Origin: Eutypa lata
Taxonomy: Eukaryota; Ascomycota; Sordariomycetes; Xylariales; Diatrypaceae
Length of the DNA: 64,000 nucleotides
Direction: 5' to 3'
Assembly: GCA_022661535.1 (NCBI GenBank)
Contig: JAKULF010000001.1
Location: 434,001 to 498,000 of the forward strand
Numbering within the stretch: position 1 is the first letter of the stretch; every line of letters starts with the position of its first letter. Positions 12,886-24,093 of this stretch are shown here, in pieces. The position numbers and the translations under genes are program-made. The notes beneath the pieces are model-generated. The model had not been told where the DNA came from and made no database searches. It saw only the letters and a list, made by a program, of their open reading frames with translations.

Positions 12886-13536
12886 GCGGCACAAGACAGC
12901 ACGGAGAATGTGAAGGTACAAGTATCGCTAGAGCTTACTAATAGCTGATTGATTGCAATGGGTCTGCAGGAGATGTGTATCTCAAAATGTCTGCATCGAC
13001 TTTGCTAGGTTGATGGGTATTCATGAGGCGAATACCGATGGAGGCTGTGAAAGTTGTGAAGGAAATGGAAAATGGACAATGAGCAATGGAGAAGGGACAA
13101 TGTTTCGCTGCCTGGAGACCAGTAATGTGATGGGAGGGTTGAAGGACAATTTATGCTCGACATAGCTGACGAAACAGATAGTGCTTCAAAAACCTAGGAG
13201 CTGAATAGTTTGGTAATAGATCGATTGATCTAACTAGACGCGCCATAATATGCATTCGTGATTTTCCCTCCGTATGCCGATGTCATAAAAGGGAAATATA
13301 ATACACTTATATACAGAAGGGTTGGTGAGGATCTGCTTGGCAAATAATTGATTGCCTTAAGCTAGCATCGCCTCGATTCCCCAGTGGAATATACACCATG
13401 ACAACCGTATATGACTTCGTTGTTCCAATCAGAGTCCAGAGTCGCCCTCAGTTGAAAGAAACCCTGAACAGCCCTGGGTGGCGTCTTGTCTGTCATGGAC
13501 CGAGGAACATCGTACTCGATAGGCGCTCGCCTTGGC
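12886..13536. other. Intergenic, no gene seen
   Basis: The 3' flanks of two convergent genes. It includes a run of GGA/GAA-rich words at 13060-13110 in a short open frame that I regard as non-coding. Confidence 0.5.
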
Positions 13537-13996
13537 TCATTTCGTCCTCCGCTTCTGCTCGAGAAAGAGTACCTTCTTGCGCACTAGGTAGAAGGGTAAT
13601 AAGTTAGTAAAACGGGTGTTGGTTCTCTAGGTGGGGAGGAGGGAGGTCGAAGAGTTTTGGGACGATGGAACGTTGCTCGAGAAGCGAAGGGACAACAAGT
13701 CCATGAACCGGTAGGTAGGTAGTAGGGGAGGGCAGGCGAGGAACGAAAAAAACGTACCGACTGGGTCGTACTTCAGCATGCTCATGGGCCGGGACGTCCG
13801 CGGGCGCGAGAACTGGTAGAAGAAGCCCGTCATGGCCATCGATATCAGGCGCACCGAGATGACGCGGGCTTTCGCTAGTAGTGAGCGACTCCAGTTAGTT
13901 TTCATTCACATCGGGTCTGTCTGTCTGTCTGCCTGCCTGTCTGTCTGTCTTTTGGGGTGTCATGATCCCGATTTTGTGCTTACTTTTCTTCGCCAT
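13537..13996 (-). CDS. MRPL39: Mitochondrial large-subunit ribosomal protein bL33m
   Basis: Three small exons, 13996-13984 (13 bases), 13874-13758 and 13583-13537, join to 58 residues. The product starts [20 protein letters not shown], and ends with the family's hallmark [17 protein letters not shown] block. bL33 is a small zinc-ribbon-derived protein of the bacterial-type large ribosomal subunit, here of the mitochondrial ribosome. Like many mitochondrial bL33 proteins it lacks the zinc-binding Cys pairs. The length is normal for the family. All three exons are needed: neither the start nor the conserved C-terminus is present in a single frame. The first intron holds a CTGT microsatellite, an ACTAACT branch site and a TACTAG acceptor. 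Confidence 0.93.
13916..13950. repeat. CTGT/CTGC tetranucleotide microsatellite
   Basis: Tandem CTGT units with two CTGC variants, located inside the first intron of the bL33m gene. It does not touch the splice sites. Confidence 0.85.
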
Positions 13997-15111
13997 GTTG
14001 GGGTGGGAGGGAGCGCCGTTTCGCTAATTTGCTTGCTGCTTCGTTTTGCCCGCCGCTGCGTGCAGTCGATCTCGAGGTAGGTATGGTTGGAGTTTAGCAA
14101 TTTTTGGTGGAGCTCTCACCTACGCCACCATACGTATGTGGCTGTGCATACGAAGTAGTTATCTAGGTGGCTATCGATAGGTCAGCCACATCTAGATAAG
14201 CTGCTTAGTCTCCTATTGAATGTGAACGCGACCAACAAATCAACGGACCTTTGAAAATCAGCTTTCGGTCGGATGAGCATTAACATGTGTAACTTAAACC
14301 TGCAAGAGCCCGGAGGCTTTCACCGTGACTTCCGAGCTTGTGGTCGATATGGCGTAATCTCTGTCGTTTGAGAACTGTGCCAAACTGCAAGTAGGTAGGA
14401 CTTAACTAGCGGCCGAAGCCAACGACTTCCATGTCGACGAGATGATTTGTAGGGCATATGCGTATATACATTCTACTTTTCCATACTACAATCCCTGTAC
14501 TATCATACACAGGCTTGTGACAAGGTGTATAGAGCGATCTCGGGACCGTGACTCGATCAGCTGGCGGGCGTAGCTGGCCTTGGATCCTACATAAGATACA
14601 CATACATCGTAACACTTCAATTTCGTGGGTGCCAAGTCCGGTAAGCTCCTGTGAGTTTGAGGCTATCTCAGGGTCCTCGGATGGACTTGCCAGGAAAGGC
14701 AAAAAGTTAATATGCTGAGTTCCGATCTAGAGATCGCCTCCACATGACGGAATACTCCTAGCCAATCATAGGGCGTCTATTTGAAGCTGAATATCAGTAT
14801 ACTCACTCGCCCTATGATGGAATAGACACTGGTATCAAGCAATCAAGTGGGCTTCACTGTAGAAAGTGCAAGAGAATGCGAACGTATATCTAAAGCTCGA
14901 GGGTACTTGATTGTCCAACGGTGATTATAAAAGAGACTGTAGGCATCGAACTAGAAACAATATTTCGCAAGCACGTCTATCATTGCGGTACACCTCGGAA
15001 CGTGTTGCGATTTCACTCAGTGAAAGGGAAAACTCAAAGGATATCTTATATATATATATCCATCTTATAGCGACCACTAACAGCAAGAGGACCCAAGTGT
15101 CAACTTTAAAG
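13997..15111. other. Intergenic, with two inverted repeats
   Basis: No convincing gene. A 98-codon minus-strand frame at 14406-14702 has no recognised domain and is not called. Two short inverted repeats are visible: ATCTAGGTGGCT with a near-complement at about 14161-14197, and ATCATAGGGCG with its exact complement CGCCCTATGAT at about 14766-14818. A TATATATATATA stretch at about 15045 could serve the promoter of the next gene. Confidence 0.45.
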
Positions 15112-16472
15112 ATGCCGTCACAGAACTTAGAATACCCCAAGCAGCCTTACAGCACCGTCAATCGATATGACAGTCGAGGTGAGTAGCTAGCTCCTTTCCC
15201 ATGCCTTGTCCCTCAAAACTCTTTATCCGTAAGATCCCCAAAGAAGAAGGTAAGGAAACAAGCAAGCAGGCTAACAACTGGTGAATGCGATGTACAAACA
15301 AAAAAACAGCCTCTTACTCACTCGAGACGATCCACCAGATCATCAACACAAGCCCCGTCCTCCACGTCTCCTTCGCGGCCCCAGGAGGGGGGGACTCCCC
15401 CTTTCCCGCGGTCCTCCCCATGATCGGGCAGATGGGATCGTTCGCGCGCCCCAGCGCCGACACGGGCGACGTCCTCGACCTGTACCTGCACGGCTACGTG
15501 TCGTCGCGCATCGTGAACCAGGCGCGGGGCGCCGGCAGCGACGGCGAGGAGGAGGAGAAGAAGAAGGGACTGCCGCTCACCGCGGCCGCTACCCACGTCG
15601 ATGGTCTTGTGCTCTCCCTCACGCCGAACTCGCACAGCTACAACTACCGCTCCGCTGTGCTGTTCGGTCACGCGGAGCTGGTCACTGATGTGGCTGAGAA
15701 GCTCTGGGCGTAAGTCGCTAGCTACACCCCTGGGAATTACTTATGTGTTCGAACGAATTCCCCTTCCGTGACATATATAATAACTAACTGGGTTTCCTAA
15801 TTCCCTTTCCTTTTGAAACGATTCCCTTTTTTTACTTGATTCTTTAATAATCAGGCTCATCTACTCTACAATGTACATTTGGCAGAACTCAACCGCTTGC
15901 TTTGCAGGAGGATATGATAGAAGTGACGGCTAACTCGTGTGCTTACGACAAAAACAACAGAATGGAGCTCATAACCAACAGCGTGGTCCGCGACCGCTGG
16001 CGCCACACGCGCGTGCCGCCCAACGGCGCCGAGATGCAGAGCACGAGCATCCTGCGGGTCAAGATTGCCGGCGGCAGCGCCAAGAGTAAGCAACTCACTC
16101 ACTCTTGGAAGTTATTTGGACCTTCCTATCTAGCGCGTTTTGGGGAGCACATCTCGTTGTCAGGAGGAGTTCTCTCTCCTAGAACATGGTTTTTTTAATA
16201 AAAAAAAGCCCCCGAATCATCACTGGGCTACCTAAAAAGAGATAATGACTAACTCCACATGTGACATTGCAGTCCGTAGCGACATGCCGAGCGACGAGAA
16301 GGCCGATACGCAAGATGCAGAGCTTGTGGACCGCGTCTGGACCGGCGTCGTGCCCCTGCGCCTGACCGCCGGGGAGCCGCTCCCTGCGCCCGGAAACCGC
16401 GTCTCTGAGGTCCCGGCGTATCTCCGCGAGCATATAGGCGAGGCTTATTCTGGGTTTGAAGTGAAACCGTAG
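15112..16472 (+). CDS. Pyridoxamine 5'-phosphate oxidase-like flavin-binding protein
   Basis: Four exons, 15112-15178, 15310-15709, 15961-16085 and 16273-16472, join to 263 residues. The introns (131, 251 and 187 bases) are longer than usual for this window. The opening block YDSRASYSLETIHQII followed by a 'PVLHVSF' strand, then 'DLYLHG' and a 'VDGLVLSL..HSYNYRS' stretch is the split-barrel pattern of the Pyridox_ox_2 (NimA-like) group, and the second half has the usual 'VPPNGAEMQSTSILRVKI' and 'DERVWTGVVPL'-type segments (here DRVWTGVVPL). Such proteins bind FMN and may act as oxidoreductases or detoxifying enzymes; the true substrate is not known. A Glu/Lys-rich insert near residue 105 (EEEEKKK) is a low-complexity addition. 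Confidence in the fold is high, in the reaction low. Confidence 0.88.
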
Positions 16473-16850
16473 GATATCTATTGTTCGGTCGTTGCACAGG
16501 GGCAAACGAATTTGCAGTTGCTGTCCATGTTAAGTGGCACTCATTCGTCCCTTTCGGAGGGGCATATGATATGTCTTTTATCCTTAATGACCTTTTTTCA
16601 TGTGTAGCTTGAGGGGATAGTGGTTTTAATTGGATTCGATGATGGTTCTCCTTTCGGTTCTCCTTTGTTATTTAGCCTTTAAGACGCCTCTTAAGATGGC
16701 ATGCTTATTAATTTGAATAGGAGCGTACTGCGGACAATTGTTGGCTAGGTAGTTTATCACTTCCTCGCCTATTCCGCGATAGTGTACACCCCGCATGGGT
16801 TCGTTGTGAGAATTGCTACTAAAGTTAGGCAAAGGTATAGTCGATGTTTC
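16473..16850. other. Convergent 3' flanks, no gene seen
   Basis: Short spacer between two convergent genes; it must hold both polyadenylation regions. Confidence 0.5.
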
Positions 16851-17924
16851 TTAAGGGAGTGGTTTGCAGGTGGGTGCGATAGCAGGGTCAGGGAAAAGGC
16901 TCACGCCACCATCGGAATCTGATGTCTCAGACTGATCACAGTCTTCTACTTCTTTCAACTCTTTGTGTTGTGTACGATTCAGCGCAGATATAGCCTCTAC
17001 CTTCGTGTTCGAACGGTCGTTGTAGACGGACGAGACACCATTGGAGGCGGAACCGTTGAAATCATCGCAGTTTCTTACCCCACTGACGGGCTTCCACCGC
17101 GAGTGACCTTCGCTCATCTCAGCTCTTGCTACGGCACGTAGATGTTGAGCATTTGCTGATATACTGCTCGGTATATTGAGTGTTTCAGTGCGCCTGATGG
17201 CTAGCATAATCATCACATATAGAGTGTAGGTCGCATATGTCCCAGCGTTATGGAGTTCCCATGGGTTAAATGGACATTTAAGCTCATTTAAAACAGCAGA
17301 GAGCGAAAATCCACGTGCTGAACTGCCAAGGATAGCGCGGCTTAGTAAATGGGTGTCAATAACGGCCGTGATGGGGGCGGTGGCTTGGATATCGAGTCCC
17401 AGGCGTTCGATAATATCAATATCCCCCTTAACAGAGTGGCCAACGAGTATGATATTCCGCAAATCATGTGGTTTGGCAGGCCGGCTGTCTTTGATCTGCA
17501 CACAACTGGCAAAGCTGGGCGCAACTTGGTCCTGGCCGAGCTGGAAGGTTTCAGCAAAGACGCATTCTCGGAAGTCGGTAACATCGCATTTCTCAAAGTC
17601 TTTCGAGGCGTTAAATGTGGACCATTGGCGAGTACGTATAAGCGGCTGACTACCTAGCTCTGACGGTATCTTCTCGTCTGTGAAAATGTCTCGCGTGTCA
17701 AGACTGGCGATTCCTAACTCTCTGACAAATGGCCGGTATGCTGTGTTGTTACGAGACTTTTTTCTTTCGGACCTGGATACTTCGAGATCGAGCGAGACGA
17801 AAACTACGTCTAGTGGCGGCAGAACCTCTCCATTGTTATGTCCAAGGAATTGATCTAGATAGCTTAGCCCGCCATCCGGTGCGAGTAGGCCGCAGGTGGA
17901 GTCATTGACTTGGGATGATTTCAT
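16851..17924 (-). CDS. Gfd2/YDR514C-like DEDD exonuclease-fold protein, likely inactive
   Basis: A single exon of 357 residues. The ribonuclease-H-like exonuclease fold shows as SLDLEV (D46, E48; Exo I), GHSVKGDIDII (D168; Exo II) with a further IDTHLL strand at 190, and HNAGTYATYTL (Exo III). In DEDDh enzymes and in the Gfd2-like family the last motif is normally HNAGxD, so the fourth acidic residue is a Tyr here (Y230). That is predicted to weaken or abolish nuclease activity. There is a polar, disordered C-terminal tail of about 100 residues. Family members are fungal proteins of poorly known role; relatives include the exonuclease domain of the RNA-silencing factor QIP. It is convergent with the flavin-binding gene. 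The fold call is good, the loss of activity is inference. Confidence 0.82.
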   Translation of the reverse strand: MKSSQVNDSTCGLLAPDGGLSYLDQFLGHNNGEVLPPLDVVFVSLDLEVSRSERKKSRNNTAYRPFVRELGIASLDTRDIFTDEKIPSELGSQPLIRTRQWSTFNASKDFEKCDVTDFRECVFAETFQLGQDQVAPSFASCVQIKDSRPAKPHDLRNIILVGHSVKGDIDIIERLGLDIQATAPITAVIDTHLLSRAILGSSARGFSLSAVLNELKCPFNPWELHNAGTYATYTLYVMIMLAIRRTETLNIPSSISANAQHLRAVARAEMSEGHSRWKPVSGVRNCDDFNGSASNGVSSVYNDRSNTKVEAISALNRTQHKELKEVEDCDQSETSDSDGGVSLFPDPAIAPTCKPLP

Positions 17925-19355
17925 AATATGAATTAAGTTGGAGTTTTTGCAGAGTCCCGTGCTTTCAGAATTAGTACGTCTGCCTCTGTAGCAAATATGA
18001 GCAAGTTAGGAGATAGTAGCTCTTAAGAAATGGATGTAGAAGAAAGGGACAAGAAGCTAGAGCTAGCTGGGACCTGTCACACGGGGAATGGATCCAGGTA
18101 TGTTGGCTGTAGGACAGCTGCAGCAGGAATGCATAGGAATGCCAACACTTCAATATTTGGAGGTCATACGTCCATCAACGGAATGCATAGATGCTTGATA
18201 AGAGCCAACAGCTATTATCAGCGGCTAGGACGGAAATAGGATATTACAGATACGTACCTTTATTTTGTGTATATATAATAGACGACCCTACAGGTCGTAC
18301 AGAACAGAAAGAAGGACCTCATGGACCTTAGGACCAAAGAAAATTATTAGTTGAATAGAACCTTAGTTCCAAGCCTGCATATCCTTGTCACAGGACCTCC
18401 CTCCTTTTATTTGGAGAACATCACACTTTTGCGGCGGATGTACCTAGCAAAACACTCAAGTAAAGCCTATTTTAATTTTAATCTACGTGAAGGTTGTCGC
18501 TTTAGAAGATTAAAAGGTAAGAGTAGGTATTTAAGGTCAAAGGTAGTATTCGTTAGTGCCATGATGAGTAGGAATTTGACATATTGAATTTGAAGTAAAT
18601 AATTTCGAGTGTGGTAGGACAATGAGCTGAGGATATAAATACTTACTTCATAGAAGGGGTGTTCATTTCAAATATCTAATGCAGCAGTAACGGGGATCAG
18701 ATTTCTAAAATATACCATTTGGATAAACCATCGTCACATGGGGGCTGCGTATATGATATTTTCTCCGAGTCACTTATTGAACTCCCAAACCTTTCTCATG
18801 ATGAAGCTACCTCGGGATAAAATCGGAAAGTTATGGTTTCTTCCTTCCATCTCTGCCTTTTCGGAAACAGGTAACATAGTAAAAATTTTATAGCCTTTAA
18901 TAAACTTATCCGCTTTATAATTCCTGGCTTTAGCTTTTACTTTACAAAGTATCGATTTTATATTGGCTTTCGTGATCTTGTTGAAGGGGCCCCTGAGTAC
19001 CATTGTGATTAGTCATCTAGTCTAACCTTACTCGGATTTAGAAAATCTACGGAAGCACCTGTACCAGCAAGCGACGGCCACCCATTTCCTGTCACCTTTC
19101 TCTACATATTAAGACTGTTCGCATGTCAGGCGAGAAATCCTTGAAGGCAAGCTCTCAGTTTGGCATTCATTTGATGTGTAGGTAGGAATCAATCTACGAT
19201 GGGAACATTCTTTTAAGAGATTATGTATTAATTGAGATACGCATGTCTCACAACCTCTTCGCCTATTTAAGGCTTGCTCGGGTGTAAACATCTTGAATGC
19301 ATGTGTCACGAAACCTAGACTTGTAAGTTATACATTATATGTAGCACTTGTAAAT
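17925..19355. other. Intergenic, no gene seen
   Basis: About 1.4 kb of A/T-leaning spacer between divergent genes. Short frames near 18030, 18351 and (minus) 18770-19003 lack any recognisable domain. Possibly old repeat remains, but nothing can be named. Confidence 0.45.
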
Positions 19356-21086
19356 ATGGACACAGCACAAATCTCGGCTCAACGTACGCCAAGTCAGCTT
19401 CGGCAAGATCCGCCAGGCCAGGACGATGTGCCAAAGCAACTGAAGGTACAGAATCTGAATGAATGGGCCCTCTATGAAGTGACGGTATCGCAACTACAGG
19501 CGCACTATGCAGAGGGTCACTTTACCGCCATTGAATACACTCGATTCTGCTTAGATCGCATTCATGTCATCAATCCCTACATAGAAGCAGTCATCGAGAC
19601 CAATCCCGATGCTCTACTCATAGCCAAGCGACTCGATGACGAACGGAGAGGAGGCAAGATCCGGGGACCACTCCACGGAGTACCCATCCTAATCAAAGAC
19701 AACATAGCCACGAAAGACTCGATGCAGACGACGGCGGGCTCTTGGGCGCTCCTAGGGAATATAGTCCCTAAAGATGCATTCGTCATCTCGCGCCTCCGCG
19801 ATGCGGGTGCCGTGCTACTCGGGAAGGCAAACCTAAGTGAATGGGCGTCGGCTCGGTCGAAGAACGACTCCACAGGCTACAGTCCGAGGGGCGGCCAAGC
19901 GCGGAACCCGTTCAATCTGCGGAAGACCCCCCACGGCTCGAGCTCGGGATCCGCGGTTGCCGTGTCAGCTAACGTCGTGCCTCTTGCCCTCGGCACCGAG
20001 ACCGACTCCTCTATTATCGGCCCGGCATCGATGAACGGCGTCGTTGGCATCAAGCCGACCGTGGGGCTTACCTCGCGGTCGGGCGTTATCCCCATTAGTG
20101 AGCATATGGATACCGTCGGTCCCTTTGGGAGGACGGTTGCTGATGCTGTGGCTGCGCTGGACGCTATTGCCTGCCGGGATGATGAGGATGAGTATACGAT
20201 GGCCCCTGATCGGAAGCAGGAAGGTTCGTATCTCAGCTACGTATCTACGGCTGAAGCGTTGCGCGGGGCCCGCTTCGGACTGCCGATGAAGAGGTGCTGG
20301 GATAAAGTACCTCCGGGGTGCAAAAGAGTGGCAAGCAGAGTCCTGGACGCCATCAGGGGAGCCGGCGCCGAGATCTTCGAGGTCGACTTCCCGAGCGTCG
20401 AGGAGCGGGTCAACGAGGAGGGAACCTGGGATTGGGAGCACGGGGAGCCCGCGAAGTCGGAGTTCACTGTCGCGAAAGTCGATGCTTACAACGGCATCAA
20501 TGCGTACCTGCGGAGCCTGCGCCAGACCCCTATGCGATCGATCGAGGACGTCATTAAGTACAATAGAGAGAACGCCGGGACCGAGGGCGGCGTGCCGGGC
20601 GTTGCCCCGGCTTATCCCGACGGCCAGGACAACTTCCTTGAGATCGCCGCTACCAAGGGAGTTAGGGACGCTACGTACCGCTCCGCGCTGGGACATACCC
20701 GTAGACAGACAAGAGAGAATGGGATCGATGCTGCGCTGAACGATAACTTCCGTGAGGGTATCAGTGTAGCTGATGGTAGTTCGGATTCGAGGGCGACGAT
20801 GGCAACGCCAAAAGCCCTGGACGCCTTGCTGTTCTGCGATCGCCGGGGGATCGGCCAGCAATACGCTGCTCAGGCCGGCTATCCCATCATATGCATACCC
20901 ATTGGCGTGGACGACGGCGGGATACCCGTGAGTCTCTCGGTGCAGCACACGGCTTGGCGGGAGGCGGACCTCGTGAAGTGGGCGAGTGCTATCGAGGATC
21001 TGTGGAATGGGGAGAATGGGTGGCGGGCAACGCCGACGTTCAGGAATCTCCACGCGAAGAATATACCGCTTGAACTTGTCGATTGA
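19356..21086 (+). CDS. Amidase (amidase signature family)
   Basis: A single-exon gene. I start it at the ATG at 19356 (576 residues); an in-frame ATG at 19293 would add 21 residues of non-family sequence. The catalytic Ser-cisSer-Lys triad is visible: the Lys in ILIKDN (K114), the cis Ser in HGSSSGSAV (195-197) and the nucleophile in TETDSSI (S219). The family usually has TETDGSI, so the Gly before the nucleophile is a Ser here. The rest follows the family order ([43 protein letters not shown]). The C-terminal '[19 protein letters not shown]' region is also typical. Such enzymes hydrolyse carbon-nitrogen bonds of amides; fungal members close to this one are of unknown substrate. The coding part is clearly richer in G/C than its flanks. 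No signal peptide, so probably cytosolic. Confidence 0.92.
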   Translation: MDTAQISAQRTPSQLRQDPPGQDDVPKQLKVQNLNEWALYEVTVSQLQAHYAEGHFTAIEYTRFCLDRIHVINPYIEAVIETNPDALLIAKRLDDERRGGKIRGPLHGVPILIKDNIATKDSMQTTAGSWALLGNIVPKDAFVISRLRDAGAVLLGKANLSEWASARSKNDSTGYSPRGGQARNPFNLRKTPHGSSSGSAVAVSANVVPLALGTETDSSIIGPASMNGVVGIKPTVGLTSRSGVIPISEHMDTVGPFGRTVADAVAALDAIACRDDEDEYTMAPDRKQEGSYLSYVSTAEALRGARFGLPMKRCWDKVPPGCKRVASRVLDAIRGAGAEIFEVDFPSVEERVNEEGTWDWEHGEPAKSEFTVAKVDAYNGINAYLRSLRQTPMRSIEDVIKYNRENAGTEGGVPGVAPAYPDGQDNFLEIAATKGVRDATYRSALGHTRRQTRENGIDAALNDNFREGISVADGSSDSRATMATPKALDALLFCDRRGIGQQYAAQAGYPIICIPIGVDDGGIPVSLSVQHTAWREADLVKWASAIEDLWNGENGWRATPTFRNLHAKNIPLELVD

Positions 21087-21269
21087 CAGGTGCGGAATGC
21101 ATTAAAGGGTCACGTATTTTAACGGAGCCATGGTCATATTTACAATTTACTGATGGTCTAATATACAACATATTGCCTCTTATGACATTGGCTGGATTTC
21201 CACTTCACTTTGCTCTATGTTTATATCCTTTCCTAGATCGTAGACGTGCTAGATACCCATGTGGGTAGA

Positions 21270-23192
21270 TCACCAGCTTTCCCATATATGAGCCGGCAAC
21301 ACACTCCGCATGACAGCCCAGTGGCCGCAAGCGCTGCGGGTGTGCCACTTGGCTAGCTTCTCAGTGTCGTTTCTCCGTAGGATGCTGAGGTCAGCCCCGG
21401 CCCGCAGGAGCGCCGATTCGGGCACCTCGTACTTTGGCTGGAGGTAAGCCTTCCGGGCGAGACTTTGGAGGTAGTCAGATTCCTTAGCCGCTCGGAAAGT
21501 GATCTCGTGATCGGGGAGCTTGACGCAGAACATGATGACGTTGTCGAAGTCGCGCCCGTTCTCCTCGATCTCGTCGTCGTCGGGTTGCGGCCCTTCCCGG
21601 AAGATGCGGCAGGACGGGAACACGCTCTTGACGGTGTTCACTACGATACTCAGCGGAGGTAGCGTGAAGTCACCGGCGTAGTTCTGAGGGATTAAACGGT
21701 TAGATACTGCACGTAGTGAAGTACGTAGAGAAACAATTCGATGAACTTACGATAGCTATAACGCCGCTTGGCTTTAACATGGCATTCAAAGACAATAAGA
21801 ACTCCTCTGTGAAGAGGTCGATAGGCTCCGCACCACCCGTGAACACATCGTGGATGATATAGTCGAACGTAGCAGCGCGTTCCACCATGTTGTCTTGACT
21901 CCACTGGACCGCATCCGCAATCACTGCAGTATGGTCAGATGGAAGACCGAAGTACTTCTCCGCGTAGTCGTAGACGACGGGGTCGATCTCTACAATCGTG
22001 GTATCAATGCCGTGAGCTATTAGAGCCGAAGGCGTCGTGCCAATTCCGAGCCCGCTGGATTGCTATCATTAGTATGTGGCCTGTGCAGACTATCAAAAGG
22101 CCAAACAGAGGAGAATTCTCACATATTTAGAGCCTTCGCCTCATTATCCGGTACCCGACCCGGGGCTTCGACCAAACGCACCGCTTCCAACTGCGCGAAC
22201 ACGCTATAGATGGGCTCACCAACGATGATCTTCTTGAACTTAGTCCACTCGCCGCCCAGCAGGCTGTGATCGCATCGCATGACGCGGTACCCCTCATTGT
22301 GATTGTCCAAGACCGACATGTACCCCGTCAGCGACTCCCGCCTGTCGATCAGCGACCAGTTCTCGGCGCCGAGGGTCGCATTGAGTGTGGCCGTAGCCCA
22401 CGGAGTCGGCAAGTGCGGATTCACGAAAGCCGTGTGCAGCAGCGCCGGGACGACCCAAAACAGCAACTTAGAGGGCCCAGCAAGGACCGTGTACAGAACC
22501 GACAGTATCGTCTGGAAGCCAATCCGTGTCTGCGCCAGCGACCGCCCAGCCGTCGTCGCGATATGCTTGCCGCTCTCGAGCTCGACGAGGCGAAACACAA
22601 AATACGCGCCGATCCCCGGAGCCGCCTCGGAGATGAACCCCGGGGCGGCGGTGCGCAAGGCGCTCAGGTCGGCCCCCTCGAGAGCATCAGCAGCGCACGC
22701 GGTGCCGAGCGCCAGCAGCGGACCCAGCGTCAGGACTTCCGTGACGGCGGGTCCGTACGTGGCGCCGAGCGTACCGCTCAGACCCGAGAGGTGGTGCTGC
22801 GCGGCGGGCGCCCAAGCGGCAGCCAGGGCGAGCAGGGCGGCCGTCCCGAGCCCGCGCGGCTGCAGCGCCCGTCGCAGCACGAGGTTCGCGCTCCAGCCGC
22901 CGAATAGGGCCGCCGATACCACGGCGCCGTGCCAGGCTGCCGCGGGGATCGAGCCGTACACGGGCGAGAGCGCCAGCAGCGAGACGTTGGAGGACACGGC
23001 TAGGAGCGTGAGTAGCGCCACGGCCCGCGCGTAGATGCCGATCTGCTCGAGCAGGTGCGCGCCGGGTGTCGCGCCCCGCGCTTGCTGGGTTAGGCGGCGG
23101 AGCTCGTCCTCGGCGGCTTCCTTGGAGCCCGGGGCCGGAGGCTGTTTCGTTGTTGTCGCCGCCGCCTTTGGCGTTTGTTTTCGGGGTGGCAT
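21270..23192 (-). CDS. Polytopic membrane protein fused to a spermidine-synthase-like domain
   Basis: Three exons, 23192-22123, 22054-21751 and 21683-21270, join in frame to 595 residues (introns 68 and 67 bases). A basic, Ala/Pro/Thr-rich N-terminus is followed by about six hydrophobic segments between residues 50 and 260 (for example AVALLTLLAVSSNVSLLAL and ILSVLYTVLAGPSKLLFWVV). From about residue 275 comes a methyltransferase-like Rossmann domain of the polyamine synthase type: LNIGLGIGTTPSAL, then VEIDPVVYDYAEKYF, then FDYIIHDVFTGG. In true spermidine synthases these motifs bind decarboxylated S-adenosylmethionine and the diamine. The membrane-fused type is found in many fungi and bacteria and its product is not settled. 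The first Rossmann strand is split by an intron (AT|C codon), which confirms the joining. The strongly Ala-rich membrane part is very G/C-rich. Confidence 0.88.
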
Positions 23193-24093
23193 GATGGGTT
23201 AATGAAAAATAGGTAAGAATAGGGATTTATCTGTAAAGAAGATTTTTTCGAGATTTAACTACGAATACATGCCAATTAAAGATCTGCGACGGTTAAATGC
23301 GGCCGGGATAGTTAGTACCTTGGGTATTCAACAGCCAGCTGTTGTTGTTGAAACAATTCTTCTCTAACTATTAGGTACATAGGGAACTAAGAACAGGTGT
23401 TGATATTTAACCTGACATTCTAACGCCCACCAATCATCGTCTGCATGCCCCTGGGCGGTTTCAGTTTCTTATCCAGTAACTAAGCTGTTGAGGCTGAAGA
23501 ACGTGGCGGTGCACTTGCTCCTGCTGGAGGAATACCTATATATCAAGTTTCCTGGGGTATTTCGTATGTTTACGCTAAATAACATTTATATAGAATGCTG
23601 GAATCTATGTCTACCTAGGTAGCTATACTGCTAGATCTTTAAAATACTGTTTCAAGTTCTAAGCAGATACAAAGTAAAAGTTAGCTAAGCCCTTGTTAGA
23701 CACTTGAGTGACATGGTAGTTTAAGCATTCACAGGGTCTTATGAAGTAGGCTCTACCTCTATTGCCTGAGAATATTGAAGAAAAATACTATGACTTGAAT
23801 CCGAAATAAAATTATAACTACAAAAAGGAATCCCAGTCAATCACTTTCCTTTGGTGAACGCTCAATGAGAAAAACCTCAGGCCTCGCGCAATTCTACTCG
23901 TAGGCACCCGCCACTAACGTTAAGCCTAAACTAGCTTAGGGCAGCGGGCTGCACCTCGCCGTCAGCCAGGCATTCTTAGCTCAGGGACGTGGCGTGGCGT
24001 AGCGTCTGACTATGAAGCTTATTCTTATTACCTTGTAGGTAACTTCTGTCTGACCTGCATAAAATAAACTATCTTTCAACAACATCCCAAAAC
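23193..24093. other. Divergent promoter region, no gene seen
   Basis: Spacer between the divergent membrane-fusion gene and the Rad10 gene. It has several A/T-rich stretches and one TCTACCTAGGTAGCTA palindrome-like word near 23610. No coding sequence seen. Confidence 0.5.

Noticed and set aside
14406..14702. A 98-codon minus-strand frame
   Set aside because: No recognised domain, poor start context and no continuation by splicing.
19965..21053. A 362-codon minus-strand frame opposite the amidase
   Set aside because: It is the antisense shadow of the amidase gene, whose active-site motifs are unmistakable.
22266..23034. Two long plus-strand frames opposite the membrane fusion gene
   Set aside because: Arg/Ala/Pro-rich shadows of a G/C-rich coding exon on the other strand.
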